Positions 44,103 through 52,470 of a stretch of DNA of 64,000 nt are shown piece by piece. Numbering within the stretch: position 1 is the first letter of the stretch; every line of letters begins with the position of its first letter. The notes beneath the pieces were generated by a model. The model had not been told where the DNA came from and ran no database searches. It saw nothing but the letters and a program-made list of their open reading frames with translations. Source of the stretch: Autumnicola lenta (GTDB taxonomy: Bacteria; Bacteroidota; Bacteroidia; Flavobacteriales; Flavobacteriaceae); the NCBI RefSeq assembly GCF_031846515.1, contig NZ_JAVRHO010000011.1:1-64000 (forward strand), read 5' to 3'. The position numbers and the translations under genes were made by a program.

Positions 44103-46412
44103 ATGCTAACAGCAATACTCTTAGGATTTTTATTTGCTCTTTTTCTGGTTTTTTCAGGAAAATTATTTAAAGGAAAATTTTCTGTTCTTGCCTCGCTGGT
44201 TCCGCTCGGTTTATTTGCTTATTTCTGCAGCTTTATACCCCTAATTTCGAACGGTGAAGTAGTCAGAAAGTCATATGAATGGGTGCCATCGTTTGGTGTA
44301 AACTTTAGTTTTACACTGGATGGGCTTTCATTGCTATTCTCATTAATGATTACGGGAATTGGGTTTCTCGTGTTTGCCTATACTTCAGCTTACCTTAAGA
44401 ATCACGAATATCTGGATAGATTTTACGGCTATTTAAGTGCTTTCATGGGCGCCATGCTGGGGCTGGTGCTTTCAGACAATGTTATTTCATTATTTACTTT
44501 TTGGGAGCTAACTAGTATAAGTTCCTTTTTCCTGATTGGTTTTAATAACACCAATCCGGCATCACGAAAATCAGCATTAACAGCATTGGGAATTACTGGA
44601 ATTGGTGGTTTGTTCCTGCTGCTGGCCGGTCTTGTCTTGGGGAATATTTCAGGAACATATTCCATTTCTGAAATGCTGTCCATGAAGGAGGCTATATCGG
44701 GACATGAATATTATGCTCTTGCCGTAATTTTTATTTTTGTTGCAGCTTTTACAAAATCGGCACAGTTTCCTTTTCATTTTTGGCTTCCGGGAGCGATGAA
44801 GGCTCCCACGCCAGTATCTACCTACCTGCATTCTGCGACTATGGTAAAGGCGGGAATTTACCTTTTAATGAGATTTACTCCGGTTTTGGGAGATCAGGAA
44901 ATTTGGAATACCACGCTTATTATAGTGGGAGCTGTAACCATGGTATATTCTGCTATACATACACTTTTTAGAACAGATTTAAAAGGTATACTGGCTTACT
45001 CCACCATTTCAGCATTAGGAATACTTGTATTTCTTGTAGGTATGGGAACCCGAGATACACTGTTGGCTGCAGCGGTTTTTATTATTGTTCACGCACTATA
45101 CAAGGCTACTTTATTTCTTGTAACAGGTATAATCGATCATGAAACTGGGACAAGGGATGTAACTGCCCTGTCTGGGCTACGGAAGGTGCTAATGCCGGTA
45201 GCTATTGCCGGATTCCTGGCAGCTGTCTCCAGTGCGGGAATTCCGCCAAGTATTGGTTTTTTAGGAAAAGAACTTACATATGAAGGTACTCTTCATTCTA
45301 TAACGTTTAATTACATCTTAATTGGTGCTATTGTATTAACTAAAATTTTACTCTTTTATGCAGGTTTTGTTGCAGGGCTTAAACCCTTTACGGGAAAACT
45401 TCCGGAACGATTTTCCAGCCTGCATATGCCAAGCCCCTTAATGTGGGTACCACCGGTATTTCTGTCTGTTTTGGGAATGGCTTTCGGAATTTTTCCTGCA
45501 CTTATCCAGGATTCCATCATAAAACCGGCAGTGACTGCTTTGGGGGCTAACGCCGGGGATGTTCATCTTGCGCTCTGGCATGGCTTCAATACAGCATTTA
45601 TCCTGAGCCTGGTGACCATCGTGGTGGGAGCGATTATGTATTTTGTACTAAAACCTTCAGCTAAACTTGAGTCCTTTATTGGCAAATTTGAAACTTTTTC
45701 CCCAAAAAGTATTCTGGAAAAGCTTAGCGGAATCTTTGTGCTTTTTTCAGGATACTGGACCAGAATTTTTCAAAATGGTTATTTGCGTAACTACGTTTCT
45801 ACCATTATTTTTTTCCTTGTAGTTTTGGTTGGTTACACAATGATAGGAAATACTGAGCTCAAGCTGGACTACGCGTCTCTTTCAGAAATTACCATTTATG
45901 AAATGGCCATTGCTATACTTCTTATTTGCGGTGTTATCTATACGGTTTTTACAAAATCCCGGCTAGCGGCTGTAGCTGCGATGGGAGTGGTAGGATTGGC
46001 GATCTGCCTTATATTTGTTTTTTACAGTGCGCCAGATCTCGCCATGACCCAATTTTCTATTGATACTTTAACGGTCATCCTGTTTGTATTGGTGCTCTAC
46101 AAGTTGCCGAGATACCTGGAGTTGGCAGATTATAAAACTAGACTTAAAGATGGCTTGCTATCTCTTGCGTTTGGTGCTATAGTAGCAATTTTAGCTCTGG
46201 AAGTATTGTCTGAACCTGTTAATAATGAGATTGGAGACTTCTATGCAAAGAATGCCTACATTATGGCACATGGGAAAAACGTGGTAAATGTGATTCTGGT
46301 GGATTTTAGGGGATCTGATACTATGGTAGAAATTTCGGTACTGGCTATTGCTGCGATTGGGGTATTTGGTTTATTGAAATTGCGTTTAAAAAGCTCAGAT
46401 CGTATTAAGTAA
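44103..46412 (+). CDS. mrpA: Mrp Na+/H+ antiporter subunit A
   Basis: The 769-residue largest subunit of the Mrp complex, homologous to NuoL of complex I. About 20 membrane segments are visible. The proton-channel core has HSATMVKAGIYLL with the key Lys and FWLPGAMKAPTPVSTY. The C-terminal part contains the MbhE/DUF4040-like region (SAPDLAMTQFSIDTLTVIL). Together with subunits B to G it expels Na+ using the proton gradient. It starts the complete operon mrpA-G, which fits a marine or salt-exposed life. Confidence 0.96.
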   Translation: MLTAILLGFLFALFLVFSGKLFKGKFSVLASLVPLGLFAYFCSFIPLISNGEVVRKSYEWVPSFGVNFSFTLDGLSLLFSLMITGIGFLVFAYTSAYLKNHEYLDRFYGYLSAFMGAMLGLVLSDNVISLFTFWELTSISSFFLIGFNNTNPASRKSALTALGITGIGGLFLLLAGLVLGNISGTYSISEMLSMKEAISGHEYYALAVIFIFVAAFTKSAQFPFHFWLPGAMKAPTPVSTYLHSATMVKAGIYLLMRFTPVLGDQEIWNTTLIIVGAVTMVYSAIHTLFRTDLKGILAYSTISALGILVFLVGMGTRDTLLAAAVFIIVHALYKATLFLVTGIIDHETGTRDVTALSGLRKVLMPVAIAGFLAAVSSAGIPPSIGFLGKELTYEGTLHSITFNYILIGAIVLTKILLFYAGFVAGLKPFTGKLPERFSSLHMPSPLMWVPPVFLSVLGMAFGIFPALIQDSIIKPAVTALGANAGDVHLALWHGFNTAFILSLVTIVVGAIMYFVLKPSAKLESFIGKFETFSPKSILEKLSGIFVLFSGYWTRIFQNGYLRNYVSTIIFFLVVLVGYTMIGNTELKLDYASLSEITIYEMAIAILLICGVIYTVFTKSRLAAVAAMGVVGLAICLIFVFYSAPDLAMTQFSIDTLTVILFVLVLYKLPRYLELADYKTRLKDGLLSLAFGAIVAILALEVLSEPVNNEIGDFYAKNAYIMAHGKNVVNVILVDFRGSDTMVEISVLAIAAIGVFGLLKLRLKSSDRIK

Positions 46413-46445
46413 ATTACATAGAATAGCTATTTCAAAATTTAAAGA

Positions 46446-46859
46446 ATGAAAACTGTAATATTAAGAACAGCATCAAATTATCTTTTACCGATATTACTGC
46501 TGTTTTCTATTTTTATACTATTGAGAGGGCATTATCTTCCGGGAGGTGGTTTTGTGGGTGGTCTAATAGCTGCAATCGCTTTCGTACTTCACTCTTTTGC
46601 CAACGGATTAAAAAACACTAAAGACCTTCTAAGAATTCATCCGGGTTTCCTTATGCCGGTTGGTCTTGGATTATCATTTTTAAGTGGAATGTCGCCGGTT
46701 CTTTTTGCAGATATGCCGTTTATGACCGGTCTCTGGATGGAAGGACATGTTCCTGTTCTGGGGTCTATTGGTTCTGCTTTATTCTTTGATATAGGGGTCT
46801 ACCTGGTAGTTGTGGGTGTTACACTTACAATAATTTTTACAATATCAGAATCTGCATAA
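46446..46859 (+). CDS. mrpB: Mrp Na+/H+ antiporter subunit B
   Basis: A 137-residue MnhB-domain membrane protein with four hydrophobic segments and the family loop LRGHYLPGGGFVGGL near residue 25-40. It begins 33 nt after mrpA and its stop is directly followed by the mrpC ATG. It is required for assembly and ion transport of the complex. Confidence 0.95.
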   Translation: MKTVILRTASNYLLPILLLFSIFILLRGHYLPGGGFVGGLIAAIAFVLHSFANGLKNTKDLLRIHPGFLMPVGLGLSFLSGMSPVLFADMPFMTGLWMEGHVPVLGSIGSALFFDIGVYLVVVGVTLTIIFTISESA

Positions 46860-47213
46860 ATGGAAATACTTTTAGCAATAATGATAGGGGTACTTTACGC
46901 TTCAGGAATTTACATGATCCTGCGCCGTAGCCTGGTAAAACTTATCATTGGAATAATACTTTTTGGAAATGGGGCTAACCTGCTTATTTTTCTTTTGGGG
47001 AGAATTACCAAAGGAGCACCACCAATAATTCCTGGCGAGTCCGAGGTATTTTTGGAAGCCTATGCAGATCCTGTGCCCCAGGCATTAATATTAACCGCGA
47101 TTGTTATAAGCTTTGGTCTTCAATCCTTTGCCATCATCCTGGTAAGGAGGGCGCACAAAGTGGTTAAAACCGATGATTTAGATGAAATGAACGCAACCGA
47201 CGAAGATTCATGA
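46860..47213 (+). CDS. mrpC: Mrp Na+/H+ antiporter subunit C
   Basis: A 117-residue NuoK homologue with three membrane segments (GVLYASGIYMILRRSLVKLI, then LFGNGANLLIFL). It includes the conserved PVPQALILTAIVISFGLQSF split over helix 3. Its ATG follows the mrpB stop without a gap and its end overlaps mrpD by 4 nt (ATGA). Confidence 0.96.
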   Translation: MEILLAIMIGVLYASGIYMILRRSLVKLIIGIILFGNGANLLIFLLGRITKGAPPIIPGESEVFLEAYADPVPQALILTAIVISFGLQSFAIILVRRAHKVVKTDDLDEMNATDEDS

Positions 47214-48739
47214 CACAACAATTAATTATATATCCTTTATTTCTACAAATTCTGCTTGCGATTTTGCTGATGTTCTTTTGGAACAGGATTAATTCTCAGC
47301 GAATCATTAGTATTTTGGGGAGTACAGTAAATCTGGGAATTTCCATTTGGTTGTTTACTGCAATTTGGGAACATGGAACTACCACTGTACAGGCGGGAAA
47401 CTGGGAAGCTCCGTTCGGAATCACCTTTGTCGCCGATATGTTTTCGGCTACACTCGTACTTTTAACCGCTATTTCAGGATTAGCAGTCTCCATCTTTTCT
47501 TCGGGCTCCATTATACCGGACAGGTTACGCTTTGGGTATTTCCCCATTTTCCACTTTTTATTATTGGGATTAAATGGCGCATTCTTAACCGGAGATATAT
47601 TTAACCTGTATGTATGGTTTGAAATTATAATTATCAGCTCATTTGTGCTAATAACTATCGGGGGAGAGAAGGCACAGCTGGAAGGCGCTGTGAAGTATTT
47701 TACCATGAACATTATTGCTTCGATGATTTTCCTTACTGCCATTGCTGTGCTATACGGTTTAACCGGAAGCCTTAATATGGCAGATCTTGCAGGTAAGGTT
47801 GCTGCAATAGAAAATCGCGGTCTGGTAGAAGTTACTGCAATCTTGTTTCTCATAGGCTTCGGAATAAAAGCGGCGGTTTTTCCATTGTATTTCTGGTTAC
47901 CGGCGTCATACCATACTCCTCCTTCTGCAGTTTCAGCTATTTTTGGCGGATTACTTACAAAAGTAGGTGTATATGCATTAATCCGTGTTTTTACACTCAT
48001 TTTTGTAGGAGATGCATTTCTTGATCAGATCCTTATGGGAATAGCTATTCTTACGCTTTTTAGCGGAGGTGTTGGAGCGCTTGTACAGAATAACGTCCGG
48101 AAAGTTTTTTCTTATCTTATAATTTGCCATATTGGATATATGATTGTAGGGCTTGGGATGTTTACTGAAGTAGCTATAGCCGGAACAATTTTTTATCTTA
48201 TCCATGACATCGTGGTAAAGACCAATTTATTTATGCTAAGCGGCCTGATCTATAAAATTAAAGGATCTAATAGTATGCGGGTTTTGGGAGGATTTTATGG
48301 GAAATATCCAAAATTGAGTTTGCTCATCTTCATTCCGCTGTTTTCACTTGTAGGTATACCACCACTATCGGGATTCTGGCCTAAAATTTCCCTTATTAAT
48401 GCCGGCTTTACCACTGGAAGCTATTGGACTATTGGAGCTATAATTTTTGCAAGTTTTATTACTTTGGTAATTATCGCGAAACTTTGGGCAGAGGTTTTTT
48501 GGAAAACACCCGAAGATCGGCCGCGACATGCCAGCTTCGAATACTTTAGCGATATAAGTAAAATAAGGAAAATTCAGTTTATAGGTCCAATCGTGTTCCT
48601 TAGCCTGGTTTCTCTGTATATTGGTTTTGGAGCAGAACACATACAGTTGCTTTCTTCAAGAATTGCAGAAGAATTGATAAATAACGATCAATATATAGAT
48701 GCTGTCCTTAATAATGGTTCTCAAATGCTTGAAAAATGA
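47210..48739 (+). CDS. mrpD: Mrp Na+/H+ antiporter subunit D
   Basis: A 509-residue NuoM/N homologue with about 14 membrane segments. The family loops are present: NLYVWFEIIIISSFVL with the conserved Glu, GIKAAVFPLYFWLPASYH with Lys, and GIPPLSGFWPK. It overlaps mrpC and mrpE by 4 nt each. It supplies the second proton channel of the antiporter. Confidence 0.97.
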   Translation: MTQQLIIYPLFLQILLAILLMFFWNRINSQRIISILGSTVNLGISIWLFTAIWEHGTTTVQAGNWEAPFGITFVADMFSATLVLLTAISGLAVSIFSSGSIIPDRLRFGYFPIFHFLLLGLNGAFLTGDIFNLYVWFEIIIISSFVLITIGGEKAQLEGAVKYFTMNIIASMIFLTAIAVLYGLTGSLNMADLAGKVAAIENRGLVEVTAILFLIGFGIKAAVFPLYFWLPASYHTPPSAVSAIFGGLLTKVGVYALIRVFTLIFVGDAFLDQILMGIAILTLFSGGVGALVQNNVRKVFSYLIICHIGYMIVGLGMFTEVAIAGTIFYLIHDIVVKTNLFMLSGLIYKIKGSNSMRVLGGFYGKYPKLSLLIFIPLFSLVGIPPLSGFWPKISLINAGFTTGSYWTIGAIIFASFITLVIIAKLWAEVFWKTPEDRPRHASFEYFSDISKIRKIQFIGPIVFLSLVSLYIGFGAEHIQLLSSRIAEELINNDQYIDAVLNNGSQMLEK

Positions 48740-49212
48740 AAAACCGGTTTGTATCTAACTTATTGCTTAGCCTTGTATGGATTGCCTTAACCGGAACTTT
48801 TACTGTGGCCAATCACGTGTTTGGATTTATTCTTAGCTTTATCATTCTAAGAGTAATAACAAAAGGATCCGGCACTGGAAGATATTTCACTATTGTTCCT
48901 AAGATTATAATTTTTATGTTTTATTTCCTGTACGAGTTAATTAAAGCGAACCTGCAGGTAGCATACGAGGTAATTACCCCTAACTTTCAAATGAAGCCCG
49001 GAATAGTTAAAATTCCGCTGGATGTCAAATCTAATATAGGAATAACACTTCTGGCGAATTTAATATCACTTACTCCGGGAACTTTGAGCCTGGACGTTTC
49101 CAATGATCGTAAGGTTTTGTATGTACATGCCATGTATGTAACAGACCGGGAGGAGTTTATAGCCAGCATAAAAAATGGTTTTGAAAAGCGCATACTTGAA
49201 ATTTTGACATGA
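48736..49212 (+). CDS. mrpE: Mrp Na+/H+ antiporter subunit E
   Basis: A 158-residue protein with two or three N-terminal membrane segments and a cytosolic C-domain. It shows the family marks FYFLYELIKANLQVAYEV and LANLISLTPGTLSLDVS. ATGA overlaps join it to mrpD and mrpF, so translation is coupled. Confidence 0.95.
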   Translation: MKNRFVSNLLLSLVWIALTGTFTVANHVFGFILSFIILRVITKGSGTGRYFTIVPKIIIFMFYFLYELIKANLQVAYEVITPNFQMKPGIVKIPLDVKSNIGITLLANLISLTPGTLSLDVSNDRKVLYVHAMYVTDREEFIASIKNGFEKRILEILT

Positions 49213-49481
49213 CATTAGAAGACTATCTATATTATATAATTTTACCCATCTTAATGTTGGCGATAATCCTTATTTTTTATCGTTTCCTTAAAGGTCCCAG
49301 TATTGCAGATAAAATTATTGCACTGGATCTTCTAATTACAACCGGGATAGGCGTAATAAGCATTTATACCATAGTTACCACCAAATCTACATTGCTGGAT
49401 GTAGCCATGATACTTGCATTAATTGCCTTTTTAAGTACAGTCGCATTGTCTTATTATTTGGAAAAAAGAAATAGAAAATGA
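49209..49481 (+). CDS. mrpF: Mrp Na+/H+ antiporter subunit F
   Basis: A 90-residue three-helix membrane protein. The characteristic RFLKGPSIADKIIALDLL follows the first helix, and a conserved-type Asp lies in LLDVAMILALIAFLSTVAL. It overlaps mrpE and mrpG by 4 nt. Confidence 0.95.
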   Translation: MTLEDYLYYIILPILMLAIILIFYRFLKGPSIADKIIALDLLITTGIGVISIYTIVTTKSTLLDVAMILALIAFLSTVALSYYLEKRNRK

Positions 49482-49888
49482 CATCAACCATAGTCGCAAT
49501 ACTGGCCACCCTTGGTGCCCTGTTCGTCCTTTTGGCCGCAGTGGGCATAGTAAGAATGCCAGATACGTATTTACGTATTTCTGTAACAACAAAAGCCGCC
49601 ACCTTGGGGGTAGGTTTATTGTTGCTGGCTGTAGCTATTTATTTTCAGGAGCTTTCCACTACCACAAGAGCTATGATTATCTTGGTGTTTTTATTTATGA
49701 CCGCTCCCGTGAGTGCCCATTTAATAGGAAGAGCATCCTATTTTATTGGAATAAGACTATGGAAAAATTCTGTAATGGACGACTTAGAAGGCAAATATCA
49801 GAGAAATTCCCACGTTCTTAAAAGTGAAACAGACGATACTCCAGAAGATAATGTGCGTCATCGTGATAATGAGGATGATTTTCTTTAA
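49478..49888 (+). CDS. mrpG: Mrp Na+/H+ antiporter subunit G
   Basis: A 136-residue three-helix membrane protein with the PhaG/MnhG signature AAVGIVRMPDTYLRISVTTKA and FLFMTAPVSAHLIGRASY. The charged C-tail beyond residue 100 (ETDDTPEDNVRHRDNEDDF) is longer than in many relatives. It ends the mrp operon; no clear terminator was found before bioF. Confidence 0.95.
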   Translation: MTSTIVAILATLGALFVLLAAVGIVRMPDTYLRISVTTKAATLGVGLLLLAVAIYFQELSTTTRAMIILVFLFMTAPVSAHLIGRASYFIGIRLWKNSVMDDLEGKYQRNSHVLKSETDDTPEDNVRHRDNEDDFL

Positions 49889-50025
49889 GCAATTATTTCC
49901 TCTCCTTATTAAAAGTATTGTTTGCTAAATATTGAAGCCACAGAGCCTGCAATTGTAGAGCGCGATCATTCCTGTTCTCTATGCAAATTCCTGCCATTTT
50001 GTAGTTACAAACTTTCCTGAAGTTG

Positions 50026-50033
50026 TAATTTTG
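50026..50033 (+). promoter_or_regulatory. -7 element TAATTTTG immediately before bioF
   Basis: A full TAnnTTTG match ending 4 nt before the bioF ATG. A TTTG lies 24 nt upstream (49998-50001), a long spacer. It would start transcription at about the start codon. Confidence 0.45.
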
Positions 50034-50037
50034 TTTT

Positions 50038-51183
50038 ATGTCTGGTTACCCAAAAAATTTAGAAAGAAGACTTGAGAATAGAAAGAAGGACAAAGCCTTT
50101 CGTGCTTTGGGTGAAGAGAATAATGTTATCGATTTTTCTTCAAACGATTACCTCGGATTCTCTTCTTCTGAAAAAATTTTTGATGCTGCGGAAGAAATTC
50201 TGAACGATCATAATCTTCGGAAAAACGGGGCTACAGGGTCAAGGCTATTGTCTGGAAATCACAAATTATATGCTGTTGCTGAAGATTATCTGAAGAATTT
50301 CCATAATACTGAAGCTGCACTTATTTTCAATTCTGGATATGATGCCAATATTGGCCTTTTTTCATCAGTGCCTCAGCGGGGAGATTTTGTATTTTATGAT
50401 GAGCTTGTGCATGCTTCCATTCGCGATGGGATAAAAATGAGCAATGCCAAATCTTACAGTTTTCGGCATAATGACCTGGAAGATCTTAAAAAGAAAATCA
50501 GCAGGCTTAAAATGGCAAATTCTGATGTTTTTGTAGTTACTGAATCTGTTTTTTCTATGGATGGCGATATTCCGGACTTAAAATCGCTTGCGAATTATGC
50601 TTCAGAAAATAATTTCTTCCTGATTGTAGATGAAGCGCATGCTACAGGTGTTTTTGGGCAAAAAGGAGAAGATATGGTTCAGGAATTGGGGCTGGAGGAA
50701 GAAGTTTTTGCCCGGATAGTTACTTTTGGAAAAGGAATGGGCTGTCATGGCGCTGCAATTTTAGGTAGTGATATGCTGAAGGATTATCTTATCAATTTTT
50801 CCCGGAGTTTTATTTTTACCACGGCTTTGCCGCCGCATGCTGTAGCCACTATTTTAAGCGCCTATCAAAATTTGGCAATTATCGGCCTGCAGAATCTTCA
50901 GCGGTTAAAAAGTAATATTGAATATTTTAAGGATCAGCTGAAAACTCAAGGTCTGGATTCACGTTTTATTGCCAGCGATTCAGCAATTCAGTGTTGTATC
51001 ATACCGGGTAATACAGAAGTTAAATCTGCTGCTGAAAATCTTCAGAAGAACGGATTTTCAGTAAAACCAATTTTATCACCAACCGTCCCCAAAGGAAAGG
51101 AAAGATTACGATTTTGCCTGCATTCTTTTAATTCCGAAGAAGAGATTCAAAAAGTTTTAAAATCACTTTCAGAAATAATATGA
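50038..51183 (+). CDS. bioF: 8-amino-7-oxononanoate synthase
   Basis: A 381-residue PLP enzyme that condenses pimeloyl-ACP (or -CoA) with alanine, the first committed ring-forming step of biotin synthesis. Visible motifs are NDYLGFSSS, TGSRLLSGNH, the Asp-His pair of DEAHATGVFG and the PLP Lys in TFGKGMGCHG. Its stop overlaps the bioD ATG by 4 nt. A dispersed-motif copy (50868-50890) encodes part of LAIIGLQNL. Confidence 0.95.
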   Translation: MSGYPKNLERRLENRKKDKAFRALGEENNVIDFSSNDYLGFSSSEKIFDAAEEILNDHNLRKNGATGSRLLSGNHKLYAVAEDYLKNFHNTEAALIFNSGYDANIGLFSSVPQRGDFVFYDELVHASIRDGIKMSNAKSYSFRHNDLEDLKKKISRLKMANSDVFVVTESVFSMDGDIPDLKSLANYASENNFFLIVDEAHATGVFGQKGEDMVQELGLEEEVFARIVTFGKGMGCHGAAILGSDMLKDYLINFSRSFIFTTALPPHAVATILSAYQNLAIIGLQNLQRLKSNIEYFKDQLKTQGLDSRFIASDSAIQCCIIPGNTEVKSAAENLQKNGFSVKPILSPTVPKGKERLRFCLHSFNSEEEIQKVLKSLSEII

Positions 51184-51794
51184 AACATAAATATTTTGTT
51201 ACCGGAATTGGAACCGAGGTAGGTAAAACCATTGCTTCAGCGATTGTGACCGAAGCTTTGGAAGCTGATTACTGGAAACCAATACAAGCGGGAGATCTGG
51301 AAAATTCCGATACCCATAAAGTTGAAAAACTAATCAGCAACGCCAAAACTGAATTTCATCCAAATTCCTTTGAACTTAAGACGCCAATGAGTCCGCATGC
51401 TGCGGCAGCAATTGATAAGGTTAAAATCACTTCAGAAAAAATTAACGAGCCGCGAACTGACAATCACCTGGTAATTGAAGGTGCCGGCGGCCTTCTGGTG
51501 CCTATCAACGGTCATCAAACCATTGCAGACCTTATTAAATCCGATTACAGAATAATACTGGTTTCCCGCCATTATCTTGGAAGTATTAATCACACACTTT
51601 TAAGCCTGGAGCTTCTTAAAAGCCGCGGACTTGAATGCTTCGGAATAATTTTTAGCGGAGAAGAGCATCCAACTTCCGAAGAAATTATACAGAAGATGGG
51701 AAAGGTGCCGATAATTGGAAGAATTGAGCAGGAACCTTATTTTGACCGGAATGTAGTAAAGGAGTATGCGGAAAGTTTTAGATGTAAATTGTAG
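51180..51794 (+). CDS. bioD: dethiobiotin synthetase
   Basis: A 204-residue P-loop enzyme forming the ureido ring of dethiobiotin from DAPA, CO2 and ATP. The ATP loop is GIGTEVGKT (residues 8-16), the substrate Lys lies in YWKPIQAG, and the Mg/phosphate region is EGAGGLLVPI. It is coupled to bioF by an ATGA overlap. The operon continuity to bioA is broken by a 600-bp toxin-antitoxin insertion. Confidence 0.95.
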   Translation: MKHKYFVTGIGTEVGKTIASAIVTEALEADYWKPIQAGDLENSDTHKVEKLISNAKTEFHPNSFELKTPMSPHAAAAIDKVKITSEKINEPRTDNHLVIEGAGGLLVPINGHQTIADLIKSDYRIILVSRHYLGSINHTLLSLELLKSRGLECFGIIFSGEEHPTSEEIIQKMGKVPIIGRIEQEPYFDRNVVKEYAESFRCKL

Positions 51795-51806
51795 AGTTTT
51801 ACCGAT

Positions 51807-51839
51807 AGACCCCACAGGTTTTTAAAACCTGCGGGGTCT
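51807..51839. repeat. 33-bp palindrome, left copy beside the toxin-antitoxin module
   Basis: AGACCCCACAGGTTTT pairs with AAAACCTGCGGGGTCT around a single T (one mismatch). It is preceded by TTTTACCGAT, like the right copy. It begins 13 nt after the bioD stop. Confidence 0.9.
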
Positions 51840-51873
51840 GAAAAAATGAGAGCCGGAATAAAAACATATTTTA

Positions 51874-51901
51874 TAACTTTGATATATATAAAGTATATAT
51901 C
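51874..51901 (+). promoter_or_regulatory. toxin-antitoxin promoter with palindromic operator
   Basis: The -7 element TAACTTTG is at 51874-51881. It is overlapped by the perfect inverted repeat GATATATA-TAAAG-TATATATC (51881-51901), which ends exactly at the antitoxin ATG. The position suits autorepression by the DNA-binding antitoxin. Confidence 0.7.
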
Positions 51902-52132
51902 ATGGAGAAGGTTAGAAAACTTATAGATCTTGAGGAAGATGTGCTCATTATTTTGGAGCAGGAAGCGAAAAAACAGAAACGTTCTTTAAAAAATCTGTTA
52001 GAATACATTATTGAGGAAACTGCGCGAAAGCTGGAATCGCCTTCTGCAGAATATCAAGCCATGATGGACGATATGCTGCAGCGTCTGGAAAAAGATGAAG
52101 TGAATTTTAGTCCTATGAGGAAATTAAAATGA
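51902..52132 (+). CDS. antitoxin of a RelE/ParE-type module
   Basis: A 76-residue protein. The N-terminal half has a ribbon-helix-helix-like pattern (VRKLIDLEEDVLIILEQEA, then KKQKRSLKNLLEYIIEE), followed by an extended C-terminal tail that would wrap the toxin. It ends 3 nt before the toxin gene. A palindromic operator directly precedes its ATG. Its identity rests on this context and on fold pattern, not on a recognised named family. Confidence 0.8.
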   Translation: MEKVRKLIDLEEDVLIILEQEAKKQKRSLKNLLEYIIEETARKLESPSAEYQAMMDDMLQRLEKDEVNFSPMRKLK

Positions 52133-52135
52133 AAT

Positions 52136-52405
52136 ATGACTTATAAGGTCTTTATTTCCAAAGAAGCCGAAATAGAACTTGCCACTGCAGAATATTATTT
52201 TAAAGCGAGAAATCCCCACCGGGATTTTTTAAATGATTTTAACCGGCAACTTGAGTTTCTTGAAAATACACCGGAATCTTTTCAGAAAAATTATAAGGAG
52301 ATAAGAATGCTAAATTTTAATCAGTTTAATTATTCTATCCATTATGTAATTTCTGGTGACAAAGTTCTGCTTCTGCGCATTTTGAATCAGCGACAAAATT
52401 TTTAA
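52136..52405 (+). CDS. RelE/ParE-family toxin
   Basis: An 89-residue toxin of the ParE/RelE superfamily: KVFISKEAEIELATAEYYF at the start, then LEFLENTPESFQKNYKEIR, and the C-terminal strands IHYVISGDKVLLLRILNQR. The family either poisons gyrase (ParE) or cleaves ribosomal mRNA (RelE); the subgroup cannot be decided by eye. It starts 3 nt after the antitoxin. The module is bracketed by palindromes at 51807 and 52422 inside the biotin cluster. Confidence 0.88.
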   Translation: MTYKVFISKEAEIELATAEYYFKARNPHRDFLNDFNRQLEFLENTPESFQKNYKEIRMLNFNQFNYSIHYVISGDKVLLLRILNQRQNF

Positions 52406-52421
52406 ATAAAACTTTACCGAA

Positions 52422-52454
52422 AGACCTCACAGGTTTTTAAAACCTGGGAGGTCT
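52422..52454. repeat. 33-bp palindrome, right copy beside the toxin-antitoxin module
   Basis: AGACCTCACAGGTTTT pairs with AAAACCTGGGAGGTCT around a single T (one mismatch), preceded by CTTTACCGAA. Relative to the left copy, CCCC/GGGG has become CCTC/GAGG on both arms, a compensated change. It begins 16 nt after the toxin stop and ends 16 nt before bioA. Confidence 0.9.
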
Positions 52455-52470
52455 CAAACCATACAAAAAT

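Noticed and set aside
47296..48000. 234-codon antisense frame inside mrpD
   Set aside because: It lies opposite a well-supported mrpD gene, and its length is explained by the low stop density of the complementary strand.
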